A DNA stretch of 52,398 bases from Alphaproteobacteria bacterium WMHbin7 (GTDB lineage: Bacteria > Pseudomonadota > Alphaproteobacteria > Rhodospirillales > WMHbin7). Within the stretch, counting starts at the first letter, position 1. Every line of letters starts with the position of its first letter. A program made the translations under genes and the position numbers. Under the pieces are notes generated by a model, which did no database searches, was not told where the DNA came from, and saw only the letters and a list, made by a program, of their open reading frames with translations. This document shows positions 42,270-49,946 of this stretch, one piece after another. The stretch is taken from positions 1 through 52,398 of the forward strand of contig PDZW01000023.1 in the NCBI GenBank assembly GCA_002753155.1. The letters run 5' to 3'.

Positions 42270-43765
42270 TGCCGGCAAACGCCTACCACAAGCTGGAAGA
42301 GCTGTTCGCAAAGCTTTTAAGAATCGAGGACGCCATCGCCATTCTGCAATGGGATGCCGCCGTGATGATGCCCAAGGCCAGTGCCCCCGCGCGGGGCGAG
42401 GAAATCGCCACGCTGAAGGGGCTGCATCACAAGCTGCTGGCGGGACCCTCGGTGGCCTCGCTGATCTGCAAGGCCAACAATCTGGATATGGACGACTGGC
42501 AGCGGGCCAATCTGGCCGAAATGTCGCGCCAGTGGATTCACGCCCATGCCGTGCCCGCCCGCCTGATCGAGGCCCTGGCCAGGGCGACATCGGCCTGCGA
42601 GATGGTTTGGCGCGAGGCCCGCGCTCGAGGTGATTTCAAATCCGTCCGCAAATCCCTGGAAAAGGTGGTGGCGCTGACCCGCGAGGCGGGCGAGGCCAAG
42701 GCCGAGCCCTTGGGGGTTACGCCCTATGAGGCGCTGATGGATTTGTACGAGCCGGAAGCCTCGGAAAAGCGGATCGATCCTTTGTTCGCCGATCTGGAAG
42801 CCTTTATTGCCCAAACGCTGCCCCGTGTGCTGGATCGTCAGAAGGGGGCGCCCCCTCCGGCCCTGGGGCCCGTCCCCGAGGCCCGGCAGAAGCTGCTGGG
42901 GCGCAAGTTGATGGAAGTCATCGGCTTCGACTTCTCCAAGGGGCGCCTCGACGAGAGCGCGCACCCTTTCTCGGGCGGAACGCCCTATGACGTGCGCATC
43001 ACCACGCGCTATGACGAAGCCGAACCCCTAAAATCGCTGATGGGGGTGGCCCATGAAACCGGGCATGCGCTTTACGAAATGAATCTGCCCGAGGCATGGC
43101 GTCATCAGCCGGTGGGCCGGGCCAGGGGCATGGGGATGCATGAAAGCCAATCCCTGATCGTCGAGATGCAGGCCTGCCGCTCGGTGGAATTCACCCGCTT
43201 TCTGGCGCCGCTTTTGCGCGACATGCTGGGAGGCTCGGGGCCGGAATGGCAAGCCGACGCCCTCTTGCGCCGCTTAACCTGGGTCAGTCCCGGCTTCATC
43301 CGGGTCGATGCCGACGAGCTGACCTATTCGGCCCATGTCATTCTGCGCTATCGCCTGGAGCGCGACATGATCCGGGGCGCACTCAAGGTCAGCGACCTGC
43401 CGGAGGCCTGGAACGAAGGCATGCGCCGCCTTCTGAACATCGTCCCCGCATCCGACGCGCAAGGCTGCCTTCAAGATATTCACTGGTACGACGGCGCCAT
43501 CGGCTATTTTCCCAGCTATACGCTGGGTGCGTTGGCGGCGGCCCAGCTTTTTCAGGCGGCGGGCAAGGCCATGCCGGATTTGCGCGGCAAGCTGGAACAA
43601 GGCGATTTCTCGCCCCTGATGACCTGGCTGAAAACCCATGTTCATGGCCAGGGCTGCAAGGGATCAAGCGACGAAATTCTGGAACGCGCCACCGGTCATC
43701 CGCTCGATGCCGGTTTTTTCAAGGCCCATATCGAACAGCGCTATTTGAACAGCGACAATTACTGA
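42269..43765 (+). CDS. Carboxypeptidase M32 (Taq family)
   Basis: The 498-residue product has the metal-binding HETGHALYE motif (HExxH) with the downstream glutamate in MGMHESQSL, and the family block VRITTRYDE. It removes C-terminal residues from peptides, usually with Zn or Co, in the cytoplasm. The final 34 bp of the gene (43718-43751) are repeated perfectly at 46901-46934 behind the effector array, marking a recombination junction. Confidence 0.95.
   Translation: MPANAYHKLEELFAKLLRIEDAIAILQWDAAVMMPKASAPARGEEIATLKGLHHKLLAGPSVASLICKANNLDMDDWQRANLAEMSRQWIHAHAVPARLIEALARATSACEMVWREARARGDFKSVRKSLEKVVALTREAGEAKAEPLGVTPYEALMDLYEPEASEKRIDPLFADLEAFIAQTLPRVLDRQKGAPPPALGPVPEARQKLLGRKLMEVIGFDFSKGRLDESAHPFSGGTPYDVRITTRYDEAEPLKSLMGVAHETGHALYEMNLPEAWRHQPVGRARGMGMHESQSLIVEMQACRSVEFTRFLAPLLRDMLGGSGPEWQADALLRRLTWVSPGFIRVDADELTYSAHVILRYRLERDMIRGALKVSDLPEAWNEGMRRLLNIVPASDAQGCLQDIHWYDGAIGYFPSYTLGALAAAQLFQAAGKAMPDLRGKLEQGDFSPLMTWLKTHVHGQGCKGSSDEILERATGHPLDAGFFKAHIEQRYLNSDNY
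43718..43751 (+). repeat. 34-bp direct repeat, left copy (end of the M32 gene)
   Basis: Identical to 46901-46934, 3183 bp apart. It codes for FKAHIEQRYLN in the carboxypeptidase. Confidence 0.97.
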
Positions 43766-43831
43766 AAATAACCCTTGACGCTACACCCGTAGCAGGATAC
43801 ATAAAGGCAATTACCGCCCTTATTGCGCCTA

Positions 43832-43863
43832 AAAGCCGCCCGGAACCCCCGGGCGGCTTTTTG
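43832..43863 (+). terminator. Rho-independent terminator after the M32 carboxypeptidase gene
   Basis: AAAGCCGCCCGG (43832-43843) pairs with CCGGGCGGCTTT (43849-43860), followed by T residues. It isolates the following effector-like gene from the trmL-mobB-M32 operon. A TTGACG with a weak -10 lies upstream at 43775. Confidence 0.85.
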
Positions 43864-43906
43864 CGTTTGGGTTAGTTTGTCTCAACCTCATCACAGGAGA
43901 CCCGTC

Positions 43907-45178
43907 ATGGGTGGTTTCAATTCAGTCGCGGAGGGCATGCCCTCCGGGAAAAGCAGCTTCACGCCCTCAAGCGTTCCCTTGGGCAATTCAACCGACGACA
44001 GCGGCACTGGCTTTGCTGGGCTCACACCTGCTCTGCCGGTTTCATCCGGCGGCGACTGGGCGAGCCAGGCCTTGGCCCCCGTCAACGCCATAACGCGGCA
44101 GGTGCCGGAACAAATTTGGCGGCCCAGCCAGACAGCACTCAATCAGATCGTTCCGCCGAAACCATCATCCGGCTTCGGTGGCGGTTTGCTGACCGAGGAA
44201 GACAAGAGCGAGCGCAAGACAAATCCCTACCTCATGAATCTGGCGCGTGAGCATCCGGAGAATCCCGTGCCCTTGCGCGGCGGATTGCTGGGCACACCCG
44301 TCAATTCAGGTTTTGTCGCCGATGAGAGGCACCGCATCGACGGCAAGAAGCGCGTCATGCATGAGGACTGGGCGCGGATCATCAACAAGGCACCGGATTT
44401 CGGGGGCATCCTTCCCACCTTCAAATATCATGTCGAAACCAACGGCGATGCGGGCCGCGTCGATGTCGCCGACATGCTGTGGCGGGCCGCGCAGACGAAC
44501 CCCACACAAGCGCAATCACTTCAGCGCGAACTTGCGGGGGCGCTGGGCGGCGAGACCATTCCAATGCGCCGGGCTCTGTTGGTCGGCGAGGAAGTGCTAA
44601 AGCAGAACGCCTATAGCCGAAGCCTTTTTGAGAAAGCGCCCTACGACTTCGAGCAGATGCGCAAATCCTATTGGCAGAGCATGGAAACCTATAAGGCCGA
44701 GTTTGCGCAGAAGCAGCAGGCTGCCGCGAGGACACAAGCTGCAGATAACAACTCTACTGAACAAAACGGGACAAGGGAGAATTCACTGACTTATGCCCCT
44801 CCACTTGAATCCAAAGCGACGAGCGATGGCGTTTCCAATACGGAAGAAAAGACGGCACTGTATTGGTATGAAAAATTACTCGTTCCAGAACATATCGAAA
44901 AAAACGCCAAGTCTGTTCTTGGCCGTGCCACCGACGATACGTTTAATGAGAAGGAGGTCAACAGGATGTATGAGCAGGTTCTTGACAGCCTAAGCCTCCC
45001 TGAAGCGAAAATGTTCAAGGACATCAACCCAAAAAGCGAAAAGATCGTTCTAAGTCCTGAGCAATACGCTATCATCAAGAAGCACATAGATCTGCTTTCT
45101 CCCGACCTTCGAGACAGAGCTGCCGACGCGCTTGGTAGGGCGATTGAAGGTGGTCGAGTGATACGCAAGGAACGCTAA
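43907..45178 (+). CDS. Effector-like protein with constant N-terminal and variable C-terminal parts (unassigned)
   Basis: The 423-residue product starts MGGFNSVAEGMPSG with AGGAGAC upstream. Residues 1-110 are low-complexity (Ser/Pro/Gly) and probably disordered, 110-280 form a helical conserved-looking region (HRIDGKKRVMHEDWARIINK), and from about 280 onward the DNA becomes clearly AT-richer and the protein switches to a charged helical domain (TALYWYEKLLVPEHIEKNAK to RVIRKER). The composition break inside one frame, the following small membrane gene, and a second truncated MGGF start at 46860 suggest a polymorphic toxin design. No catalytic motif is recognised. Confidence 0.55.
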   Translation: MGGFNSVAEGMPSGKSSFTPSSVPLGNSTDDSGTGFAGLTPALPVSSGGDWASQALAPVNAITRQVPEQIWRPSQTALNQIVPPKPSSGFGGGLLTEEDKSERKTNPYLMNLAREHPENPVPLRGGLLGTPVNSGFVADERHRIDGKKRVMHEDWARIINKAPDFGGILPTFKYHVETNGDAGRVDVADMLWRAAQTNPTQAQSLQRELAGALGGETIPMRRALLVGEEVLKQNAYSRSLFEKAPYDFEQMRKSYWQSMETYKAEFAQKQQAAARTQAADNNSTEQNGTRENSLTYAPPLESKATSDGVSNTEEKTALYWYEKLLVPEHIEKNAKSVLGRATDDTFNEKEVNRMYEQVLDSLSLPEAKMFKDINPKSEKIVLSPEQYAIIKKHIDLLSPDLRDRAADALGRAIEGGRVIRKER

Positions 45179-45207
45179 TCCTTCTTCAGTGAAAGTGGGG
45201 ACTGGAA

Positions 45208-45615
45208 ATGGCAAGACCTAAAATGACTTTTCTGCTTGTCTGCGCAACTCTCGTAGAGATGTGCGCCGACTACGGATACGACCTCATCGATTGGCAGGGG
45301 CACGGCAGCGTTGCAGGACAAATCATTTCCAGCATTTACTATTCTTTGCTGGCACTGTTTCCCAACTCACTGATCGTCATATTCAAGGCAGGACTTGCCG
45401 AACAAATGGAGGGGGGCATCAGCAAGATGGCCGTTGCCTTTTTCTATCTGTTTTTTCTGGCACCGATGTCATATGCAACAGGGCTGCTGCTCGAGAGATC
45501 AATCGCCAATCGAAGAGGAGGTGTTGCGTTCCTGGGATACATTGCACTCTCCTTGGTGCTTCTGTTTTCAGCCTCGAAACTATTTTTCTGGATTACTTTT
45601 TCAGACTGGCAATGA
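45208..45615 (+). CDS. Small multi-pass membrane protein, candidate immunity partner
   Basis: The 135-residue product has about four hydrophobic segments (for example IISSIYYSLLALFPNSLIVIF and MAVAFFYLFFLAPMSYATGLL truncated here to their cores) and is AT-rich like the end of the preceding gene. It lies 29 bp after the effector-like gene, with GGGGACTGGAA as ribosome binding region. Small membrane proteins directly after a variable-C-terminus gene are often immunity proteins; this is inference, as no homologue is recognised. Confidence 0.5.
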   Translation: MARPKMTFLLVCATLVEMCADYGYDLIDWQGHGSVAGQIISSIYYSLLALFPNSLIVIFKAGLAEQMEGGISKMAVAFFYLFFLAPMSYATGLLLERSIANRRGGVAFLGYIALSLVLLFSASKLFFWITFSDWQ

Positions 45616-45742
45616 CTGCGTCACCACCGATCCCTGGACGAAAACCCTGGAGGGGCGTTTGAAGCTGGACGACCAAGGCAACATCATCGGCTCGCAATTC
45701 GTGTGGAAGGAGGCGTCGTCAACGGATAAAGTGCGCCGATGA
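45605..45742 (+). pseudogene. Orphan C-terminal fragment of a second effector
   Basis: An open frame without its own start encodes NDCVTTDPWTKTLEGRLKLD and continues DDQGNIIGSQFVWKEA to a TGA overlapping the next gene's ATG. It starts at the end of the membrane protein gene, is GC-rich again, and looks like the last 45 residues of a protein whose upstream part was replaced. Overlap with a following putative immunity gene is typical of displaced toxin tips. Confidence 0.5.
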
Positions 45743-46299
45743 CGTGTAAGCGCAAAATCCAAGCCGGTCTGCTCGCCATCGCCTTGCTGGCGGTGGCGGC
45801 AGCCGGTTCCCTGTTCTGGTTCAACTGGTGGATACGCAACTCTTGGACCCGGATATACCCCATCTGCCACGATGGCGATACGCTCGTTCAATTTACAAAG
45901 CCTTTGACCGAGGAGGCCTTTGAGCTTTACGCAAGTTACATGACCAAAAGCAACAAAAGGGGGTACTCGTTCCGTGTAGGTGACGCTATTTACGTTAAAC
46001 GAGGGTATTGGCTGTTCGGTGACGGAGAACATCTCCAGATTACAAGGCTAATGAACGATGGCCTGGCCAGAGCCCGCGCCTTGAAGGAAGGAGGGGGCAT
46101 CCATTGCAGTGAAATTGCCGAATTGGGCACGTTAAGCAGAGATAGGTGGTACACGTCAGAGTATTATCCGCCCAACTGGGTGAGGGACAATCTTGAACGC
46201 GTCTCATTTCATGTTCTCGCAGAGCGCTTTGGAACTTACACGCCCTTTGGAGAATTCCTAAGACAGTTCGAAACCACAGACGACAAGCCTGACTCGTGA
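45739..46299 (+). CDS. Membrane-anchored protein, tandem paralogue 1 (putative immunity protein)
   Basis: The 186-residue product has a basic start, one transmembrane helix (AGLLAIALLAVAAAGSLFWF), a Trp-rich NWW edge and an exported C-terminal domain of about 150 residues. It shares RIYP-I/V-C, YWLFG-x-E, ER-x-G-x-YTP-x-G-x-F and other positions with the next gene, and its first 84 coding bases (45748-45831) match those of that gene with a single difference. The start overlaps the stop of the orphan fragment (ATGA). No family is recognised. Confidence 0.6.
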   Translation: MTCKRKIQAGLLAIALLAVAAAGSLFWFNWWIRNSWTRIYPICHDGDTLVQFTKPLTEEAFELYASYMTKSNKRGYSFRVGDAIYVKRGYWLFGDGEHLQITRLMNDGLARARALKEGGGIHCSEIAELGTLSRDRWYTSEYYPPNWVRDNLERVSFHVLAERFGTYTPFGEFLRQFETTDDKPDS

Positions 46300-46850
46300 C
46301 CTTGAAGCGCAAAATCCAAGCCGGTCTGCTCGCCATCGCCATGCTGGCGGTGGCGGCAGCCGGTTCCCTGTTCTGGTTCAACTGGTGGCTGCGTTTTGGC
46401 ACGACCCGGATTTACCCGGTTTGCCAAAGCAGCTACGGATATATGGAGTTAACAACCCCTCTGACTCCGGAAGCCAATGCCCTTTTTCAAAGCATAATGC
46501 GGAGGTGGACGGAAAAGTATGTCCGGATCGAAGATGAAAAAGTGATCGCCAAGAATTGGTACTGGCTGTTTGGTGAAGCCGAGCTGGTGCAGCGGACGAA
46601 TTATTTCTTGGAAGAACTTGCAAAATCCCAGGGGCTTGATCCAGATGAGTTTGTTTTTTGCAGACACCTAGCTCTAATGGGAACCACAGCCCATTCCAGA
46701 GATTATTTAGCGGAGAGTTATCCCGGCAACTTCACCCGCGACACGCTGGAGCCGCTTTCTTTCGGCGCAAGAGCGGAACGTGCCGGGTACTACACACCAG
46801 TTGGCCGTTTCTATCAGTGGCTGGGACGACTGACCGGGCAGCCGGAATAA
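46296..46850 (+). CDS. Membrane-anchored protein, tandem paralogue 2 (putative immunity protein)
   Basis: The 184-residue product starts at a GTG that overlaps the stop of paralogue 1 (GTGA). The N-terminal 30 residues are virtually identical to paralogue 1 (KRKIQAGLLAIAMLAVAAAG) and the C-terminal domain has diverged to about one third identity by eye (YWLFGEAELVQRTN, RDYLAESYPGNFTRDTLEPL). The conservation of the leader and divergence of the exported domain suggest selection on the ectodomain. Confidence 0.6.
   Translation: MTLKRKIQAGLLAIAMLAVAAAGSLFWFNWWLRFGTTRIYPVCQSSYGYMELTTPLTPEANALFQSIMRRWTEKYVRIEDEKVIAKNWYWLFGEAELVQRTNYFLEELAKSQGLDPDEFVFCRHLALMGTTAHSRDYLAESYPGNFTRDTLEPLSFGARAERAGYYTPVGRFYQWLGRLTGQPE
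46305..46388 (+). repeat. 84-bp repeat shared by the two paralogue starts
   Basis: Matches 45748-45831 with one mismatch. It encodes the membrane anchor in both genes. Confidence 0.95.
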
Positions 46851-46859
46851 CGACCAGCC

Positions 46860-46928
46860 ATGGGTGGCTTCAGCTCGGTCTCGGAGGGGATGTTCGCCTC
46901 TTCAAGGCCCATATCGAACAGCGCTATT
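46860..46928 (+). pseudogene. Truncated second start of the effector-like gene
   Basis: MGGFSSVSEGM resembles the start of the effector-like gene (MGGFNSVAEGM), but after codon 14 the frame enters the 34-bp carboxypeptidase repeat and stops. It is a relic of another effector gene cut at the direct repeat. Confidence 0.7.
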
Positions 46929-46934
46929 TGAACA
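46901..46934 (+). repeat. 34-bp direct repeat, right copy
   Basis: Identical to 43718-43751 at the end of the M32 gene. Here it is out of context, immediately after the truncated effector start. The bases 46935-47037 hold no gene and lead into the TauE/SafE-like gene. Confidence 0.97.
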
Positions 46935-47037
46935 ATTGACAATATCGGCAGAAAAAAACTCAACCGTTTGACATGTATCAACTAAAAACCGCGAAATTCT
47001 CAGTCCGCCTTGATTGAAGGGCGCTACATAGCGCGGT

Positions 47038-47808
47038 ATGCTGGTCGCCATGGACGGTCTTACGCTTTCTGCGCTGCTGCAAACAGGACTTGCCCATTGC
47101 AGCACGGCTATTTCCAGCGATGGCGGCTTGATGGCCAGCCTGCTGCTAACCGGGCTGATCGGCGGCTTCACCCATTGCGCGGGCATGTGCGGGCCTTTCG
47201 CCCTGTCGCAGGTGGCCGAACGCATGAAATCCTGCCCGGTCGAGAAGATGCGCGAATGGCAGCGCCTGTCGGGCGCCTTGCTCATTCCCTATCATCTGGG
47301 CCGCGCCACCACCTATGCCCTGCTGGGCGGGGGGGCGGCCCTTCTGGCCGGGTCGGTCGAGGCGGCGGCAGGCCTGACCTGGCTCTCGTCCCTTTTGCTG
47401 ATTCTGGCGGCCTTTCTCTTTCTGGGATATGCCCTGCCCAGGCTGGGGTTGAAACTGGGGGCGGTGGGCGGCGGCGCTCTGTTCGCCCGCCTGTCTGGCT
47501 TGGCCTCCCCCCTCTTCGCAGCGCCGGTAGGCATACGAGGCTATGCCTTGGGGCTGGTTCTGGGGTACATTCCCTGCGGTCTGGTCTGGGGAGGGCTGTC
47601 GGCGGCGGCGGCGTCCGGCTCGGCCCTTTCGGGGACGATGGCCATGGCGGCTTTTGCGCTGGGCACCGTGCCGGGCCTGGTCGTGGTGGCGGGGCTGGGC
47701 CAGTTGGCCCAGGCGCGTTGGGGGGGGCTGGTGCAGCGGGTGGCCCCCGTCTTGTTGGTATTGAATGCGGGCGTTCTGGTCTTTCTGGCCTGGCGGCTGT
47801 TGGCATAA
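47038..47808 (+). CDS. Sulfite exporter TauE/SafE-DsbD_2 family membrane protein
   Basis: The 256-residue product has about six membrane segments and two internal repeats with cysteine motifs GGFTHCAGMCGPF and GYIPCGLVWGGL, the signature of the DsbD_2/UreH-like TauE/SafE group often linked to copper handling and cytochrome oxidase assembly. The next gene, SCO1, lies 29 bp downstream and supports a role in copper delivery. Several in-frame starts exist (47038, 47050). Confidence 0.82.
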   Translation: MLVAMDGLTLSALLQTGLAHCSTAISSDGGLMASLLLTGLIGGFTHCAGMCGPFALSQVAERMKSCPVEKMREWQRLSGALLIPYHLGRATTYALLGGGAALLAGSVEAAAGLTWLSSLLLILAAFLFLGYALPRLGLKLGAVGGGALFARLSGLASPLFAAPVGIRGYALGLVLGYIPCGLVWGGLSAAAASGSALSGTMAMAAFALGTVPGLVVVAGLGQLAQARWGGLVQRVAPVLLVLNAGVLVFLAWRLLA

Positions 47809-47837
47809 AAGATAAGGCCGGTTAAGCGAGGATCGAA

Positions 47838-48464
47838 ATGGCGACTAAGGGTAAGAAACAGCATGGAATGGGGCCGGTTCTGCTGTTCGCAGGCGCTCTG
47901 CTGGTGGCGTTGGGCCTGGGGCTCGGCATCCGCTATTCCCTGATGAGTTCGAATGCCGATGATGTTCCAGCGCCGGTCACCATCGGGGGACCCTTCTCCC
48001 TGATCGACCATACCGGCAAACCCGTGACCGACAAGGATTATCGCGGCAAATATCTGCTGATCTATTTCGGCTATACCTTCTGCCCTGACGTCTGCCCGAC
48101 CTCTCTGTCCACCATGGCTGATGCGCTTGGCAAGATGGATCAGGCCAAGGCGGCCAAGATCCAGCCCCTATTCATCTCGGTTGATCCCGAGCGCGATACC
48201 GCACAGCGCCTGGCTGACTATGTTCCCGCCTTTCATCCGCGTCTGATCGGCCTGACCGGCAAGATCGAGGATGTCACGGCGGCGGCCAAGGTCTACCGGA
48301 CCTATTTCGCCAAGATCAAAAACGACGATCCCAATATCGGCTATCTGCTCGATCACTCGGCCCTGTTCTATCTGATGGGGCCGGATGGGCGTTTCGTCCG
48401 CCACTTCTCGCACGGCATTCAGGCGTCGGAAATGGCAGCCGCGATGGATGACAGCGTGAAGTAA
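47838..48464 (+). CDS. SCO1/SenC family copper chaperone
   Basis: The 208-residue product is anchored by an N-terminal helix (GPVLLFAGALLVALGLGLG) and has the thioredoxin-fold copper site: YTFCPDVCPTS (CxxxC) and the distal histidine in LLDHSALFYL. It delivers copper to cytochrome c oxidase CuA. The stop overlaps the cobB ATG by one base. Confidence 0.94.
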   Translation: MATKGKKQHGMGPVLLFAGALLVALGLGLGIRYSLMSSNADDVPAPVTIGGPFSLIDHTGKPVTDKDYRGKYLLIYFGYTFCPDVCPTSLSTMADALGKMDQAKAAKIQPLFISVDPERDTAQRLADYVPAFHPRLIGLTGKIEDVTAAAKVYRTYFAKIKNDDPNIGYLLDHSALFYLMGPDGRFVRHFSHGIQASEMAAAMDDSVK

Positions 48465-49786
48465 TGGCGTTGCCCGCAGGACTGATTCTTGCGGCGTCTT
48501 GCACCGGCTCGGGCAAGACAACCCTGACGCTGGGTCTCTTGCGGGCCTTCAAACGCCAAGGCCTGGCTGTGGCGCCCGCCAAGGTGGGGCCGGACTACAT
48601 CGATCCGGCCTTTCACATGCGGGCCTCGGGCCGCGTTTGCCACAATCTGGACGGCTGGGCCATGCGCCCGGCCACACTGGCGGGCGTGATCGCCAAGGCT
48701 GGCGAGGACAGCCGGTTCATCCTGGCCGAAGGTGTCATGGGCCTGTTTGACGGGGCCCCTGTTGCCGATGGCCCGGACGGCTCCTCCGCCGATCTGGCGG
48801 CCCGCACCGGCTGGCCGGTCCTTCTTGTGCTTGATGTTGCCCGCATGGGGGCATCGGCAGCGGCCCTGCTGCACGGATTTTCCACTTTAAGGTCCGATAT
48901 CCGGGTGGCGGGCGTCCTGCTCAATCGCACAGGCAGCCAGGGCCACAGCGAGATGGTGGCAAATGCCTGCCGCAAGGCCTGCCCCGAGGTGGCGATTCTG
49001 GGGGCCATTCCCAGGGACGAAAGCCTGCATCTGCCCAGCCGCCATCTGGGTCTTGTCCAGGCACTGGAACAATCGGGCTTGGAAGAGGTGATCGAGCGGG
49101 CGGCCGATCTGGTTGAGAAACATGTCGATCTGCAGGCCGTGCAGGCTCTGGCAACGCCGGGAAGGCTGGGGGGCGATTTCGTACCGCCTTTGCAGCCCCT
49201 GGGCCAGCGCATCGCCATCGCTATGGACGAGGCCTTCGCCTTCGCCTATCCAACGCTGCTTGAGGGCTGGCGGCAGCAGGGTGCCGAGCTTTCCTTTTTC
49301 TCGCCCCTGGCGGGCGAGGGGCCGGATGAAACGGCGAACGCGGTTTATCTTCCGGGCGGTTATCCCGAATTGCACGGCCCCAGGCTGGCTGCCTCGCAAG
49401 GATTTTTGCAAGGATTGCGCTGTGCGGCACAGCGAAGTGCTTGGATTTACGGCGAGTGCGGCGGCTTCATGGCCCTGGGAGAGGCCATTCTGGACGGTGA
49501 GGGGCGCTCCCACGCCATGGCCGGATTGCTGCCCCTGGTGACCAGTTTCCAGACAAGGCGCCTGCAACTGGGCTATCGAACCATGCGCCTGAAAGCCGAT
49601 TCGCCCCTGGGGCGAGCCAAGGCCCGCTTTCGGGGGCATGAATTCCATTACGCGACCATCGTTTCCGAGGGCAAGGCCCCCCCACTCTTCGATGGCTGGG
49701 ATGCCAGAAACGCCCCCCTGGGCGCCATGGGGCTGATAAAGAACACTGTTTTCGGAAGCTTCCTGCACCTGATCGACGAAACCTGA
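48464..49786 (+). CDS. cobB: Cobyrinate / hydrogenobyrinate a,c-diamide synthase
   Basis: The 440-residue product has an N-terminal ATP-binding domain with P-loop SCTGSGKTTLTLGLLRAF and LDGWAMRP, and a C-terminal class I glutamine amidotransferase domain with PGGYPELHG and the nucleophile cysteine in YGECGGFMALGE. It amidates the a and c side chains of the corrin ring. It is a single cobalamin gene here, after SCO1. Confidence 0.95.
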   Translation: MALPAGLILAASCTGSGKTTLTLGLLRAFKRQGLAVAPAKVGPDYIDPAFHMRASGRVCHNLDGWAMRPATLAGVIAKAGEDSRFILAEGVMGLFDGAPVADGPDGSSADLAARTGWPVLLVLDVARMGASAAALLHGFSTLRSDIRVAGVLLNRTGSQGHSEMVANACRKACPEVAILGAIPRDESLHLPSRHLGLVQALEQSGLEEVIERAADLVEKHVDLQAVQALATPGRLGGDFVPPLQPLGQRIAIAMDEAFAFAYPTLLEGWRQQGAELSFFSPLAGEGPDETANAVYLPGGYPELHGPRLAASQGFLQGLRCAAQRSAWIYGECGGFMALGEAILDGEGRSHAMAGLLPLVTSFQTRRLQLGYRTMRLKADSPLGRAKARFRGHEFHYATIVSEGKAPPLFDGWDARNAPLGAMGLIKNTVFGSFLHLIDET

Positions 49787-49794
49787 GCTATTTG

Positions 49795-49807
49795 GTTGCA
49801 GCGCAAC
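49795..49807. promoter_or_regulatory. Candidate PhaR operator GTTGC-AGC-GCAAC upstream of phaZ
   Basis: A perfect palindrome nine bases after cobB and 140 bp before phaZ, matching the TTGC-N3-GCAA pattern at phaR. Confidence 0.5.
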
Positions 49808-49882
49808 AAAGCCTTTCCCAAATCTTCCATAAATCGGTAACATGTGGCCGAATTTGCGATGGCGTTTTTGGGTCTGCGGCAA

Positions 49883-49940
49883 CCAGCCGCCATTGAGGCG
49901 GCGGCCAAGGGCGCGGGAGCGCCCGCCCGGCTAGGGACAA
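49883..49940 (+). ncRNA. Structured repeat element, copy 2, in the phaZ leader
   Basis: The same 27-base block as copy 1 (CCGCC-ATTGA-GGCGG hairpin at 49887-49901 plus CGGCCAAG), a second hairpin GGGCGC-GGGA-GCGCCC (49909-49924), then CGCCCGGCTAGGGACAA. The AGGGA is placed to act as the phaZ ribosome binding site, seven-plus bases before the ATG at 49947, so the fold may control translation. Confidence 0.6.
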
Positions 49941-49946
49941 AATATA

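Noticed and set aside
43775..43863. Small RNA between TTGACG and the terminator after the M32 gene
   Set aside because: The -10 element is poor (TACATA at best) and the hairpin is adequately explained as the operon terminator.
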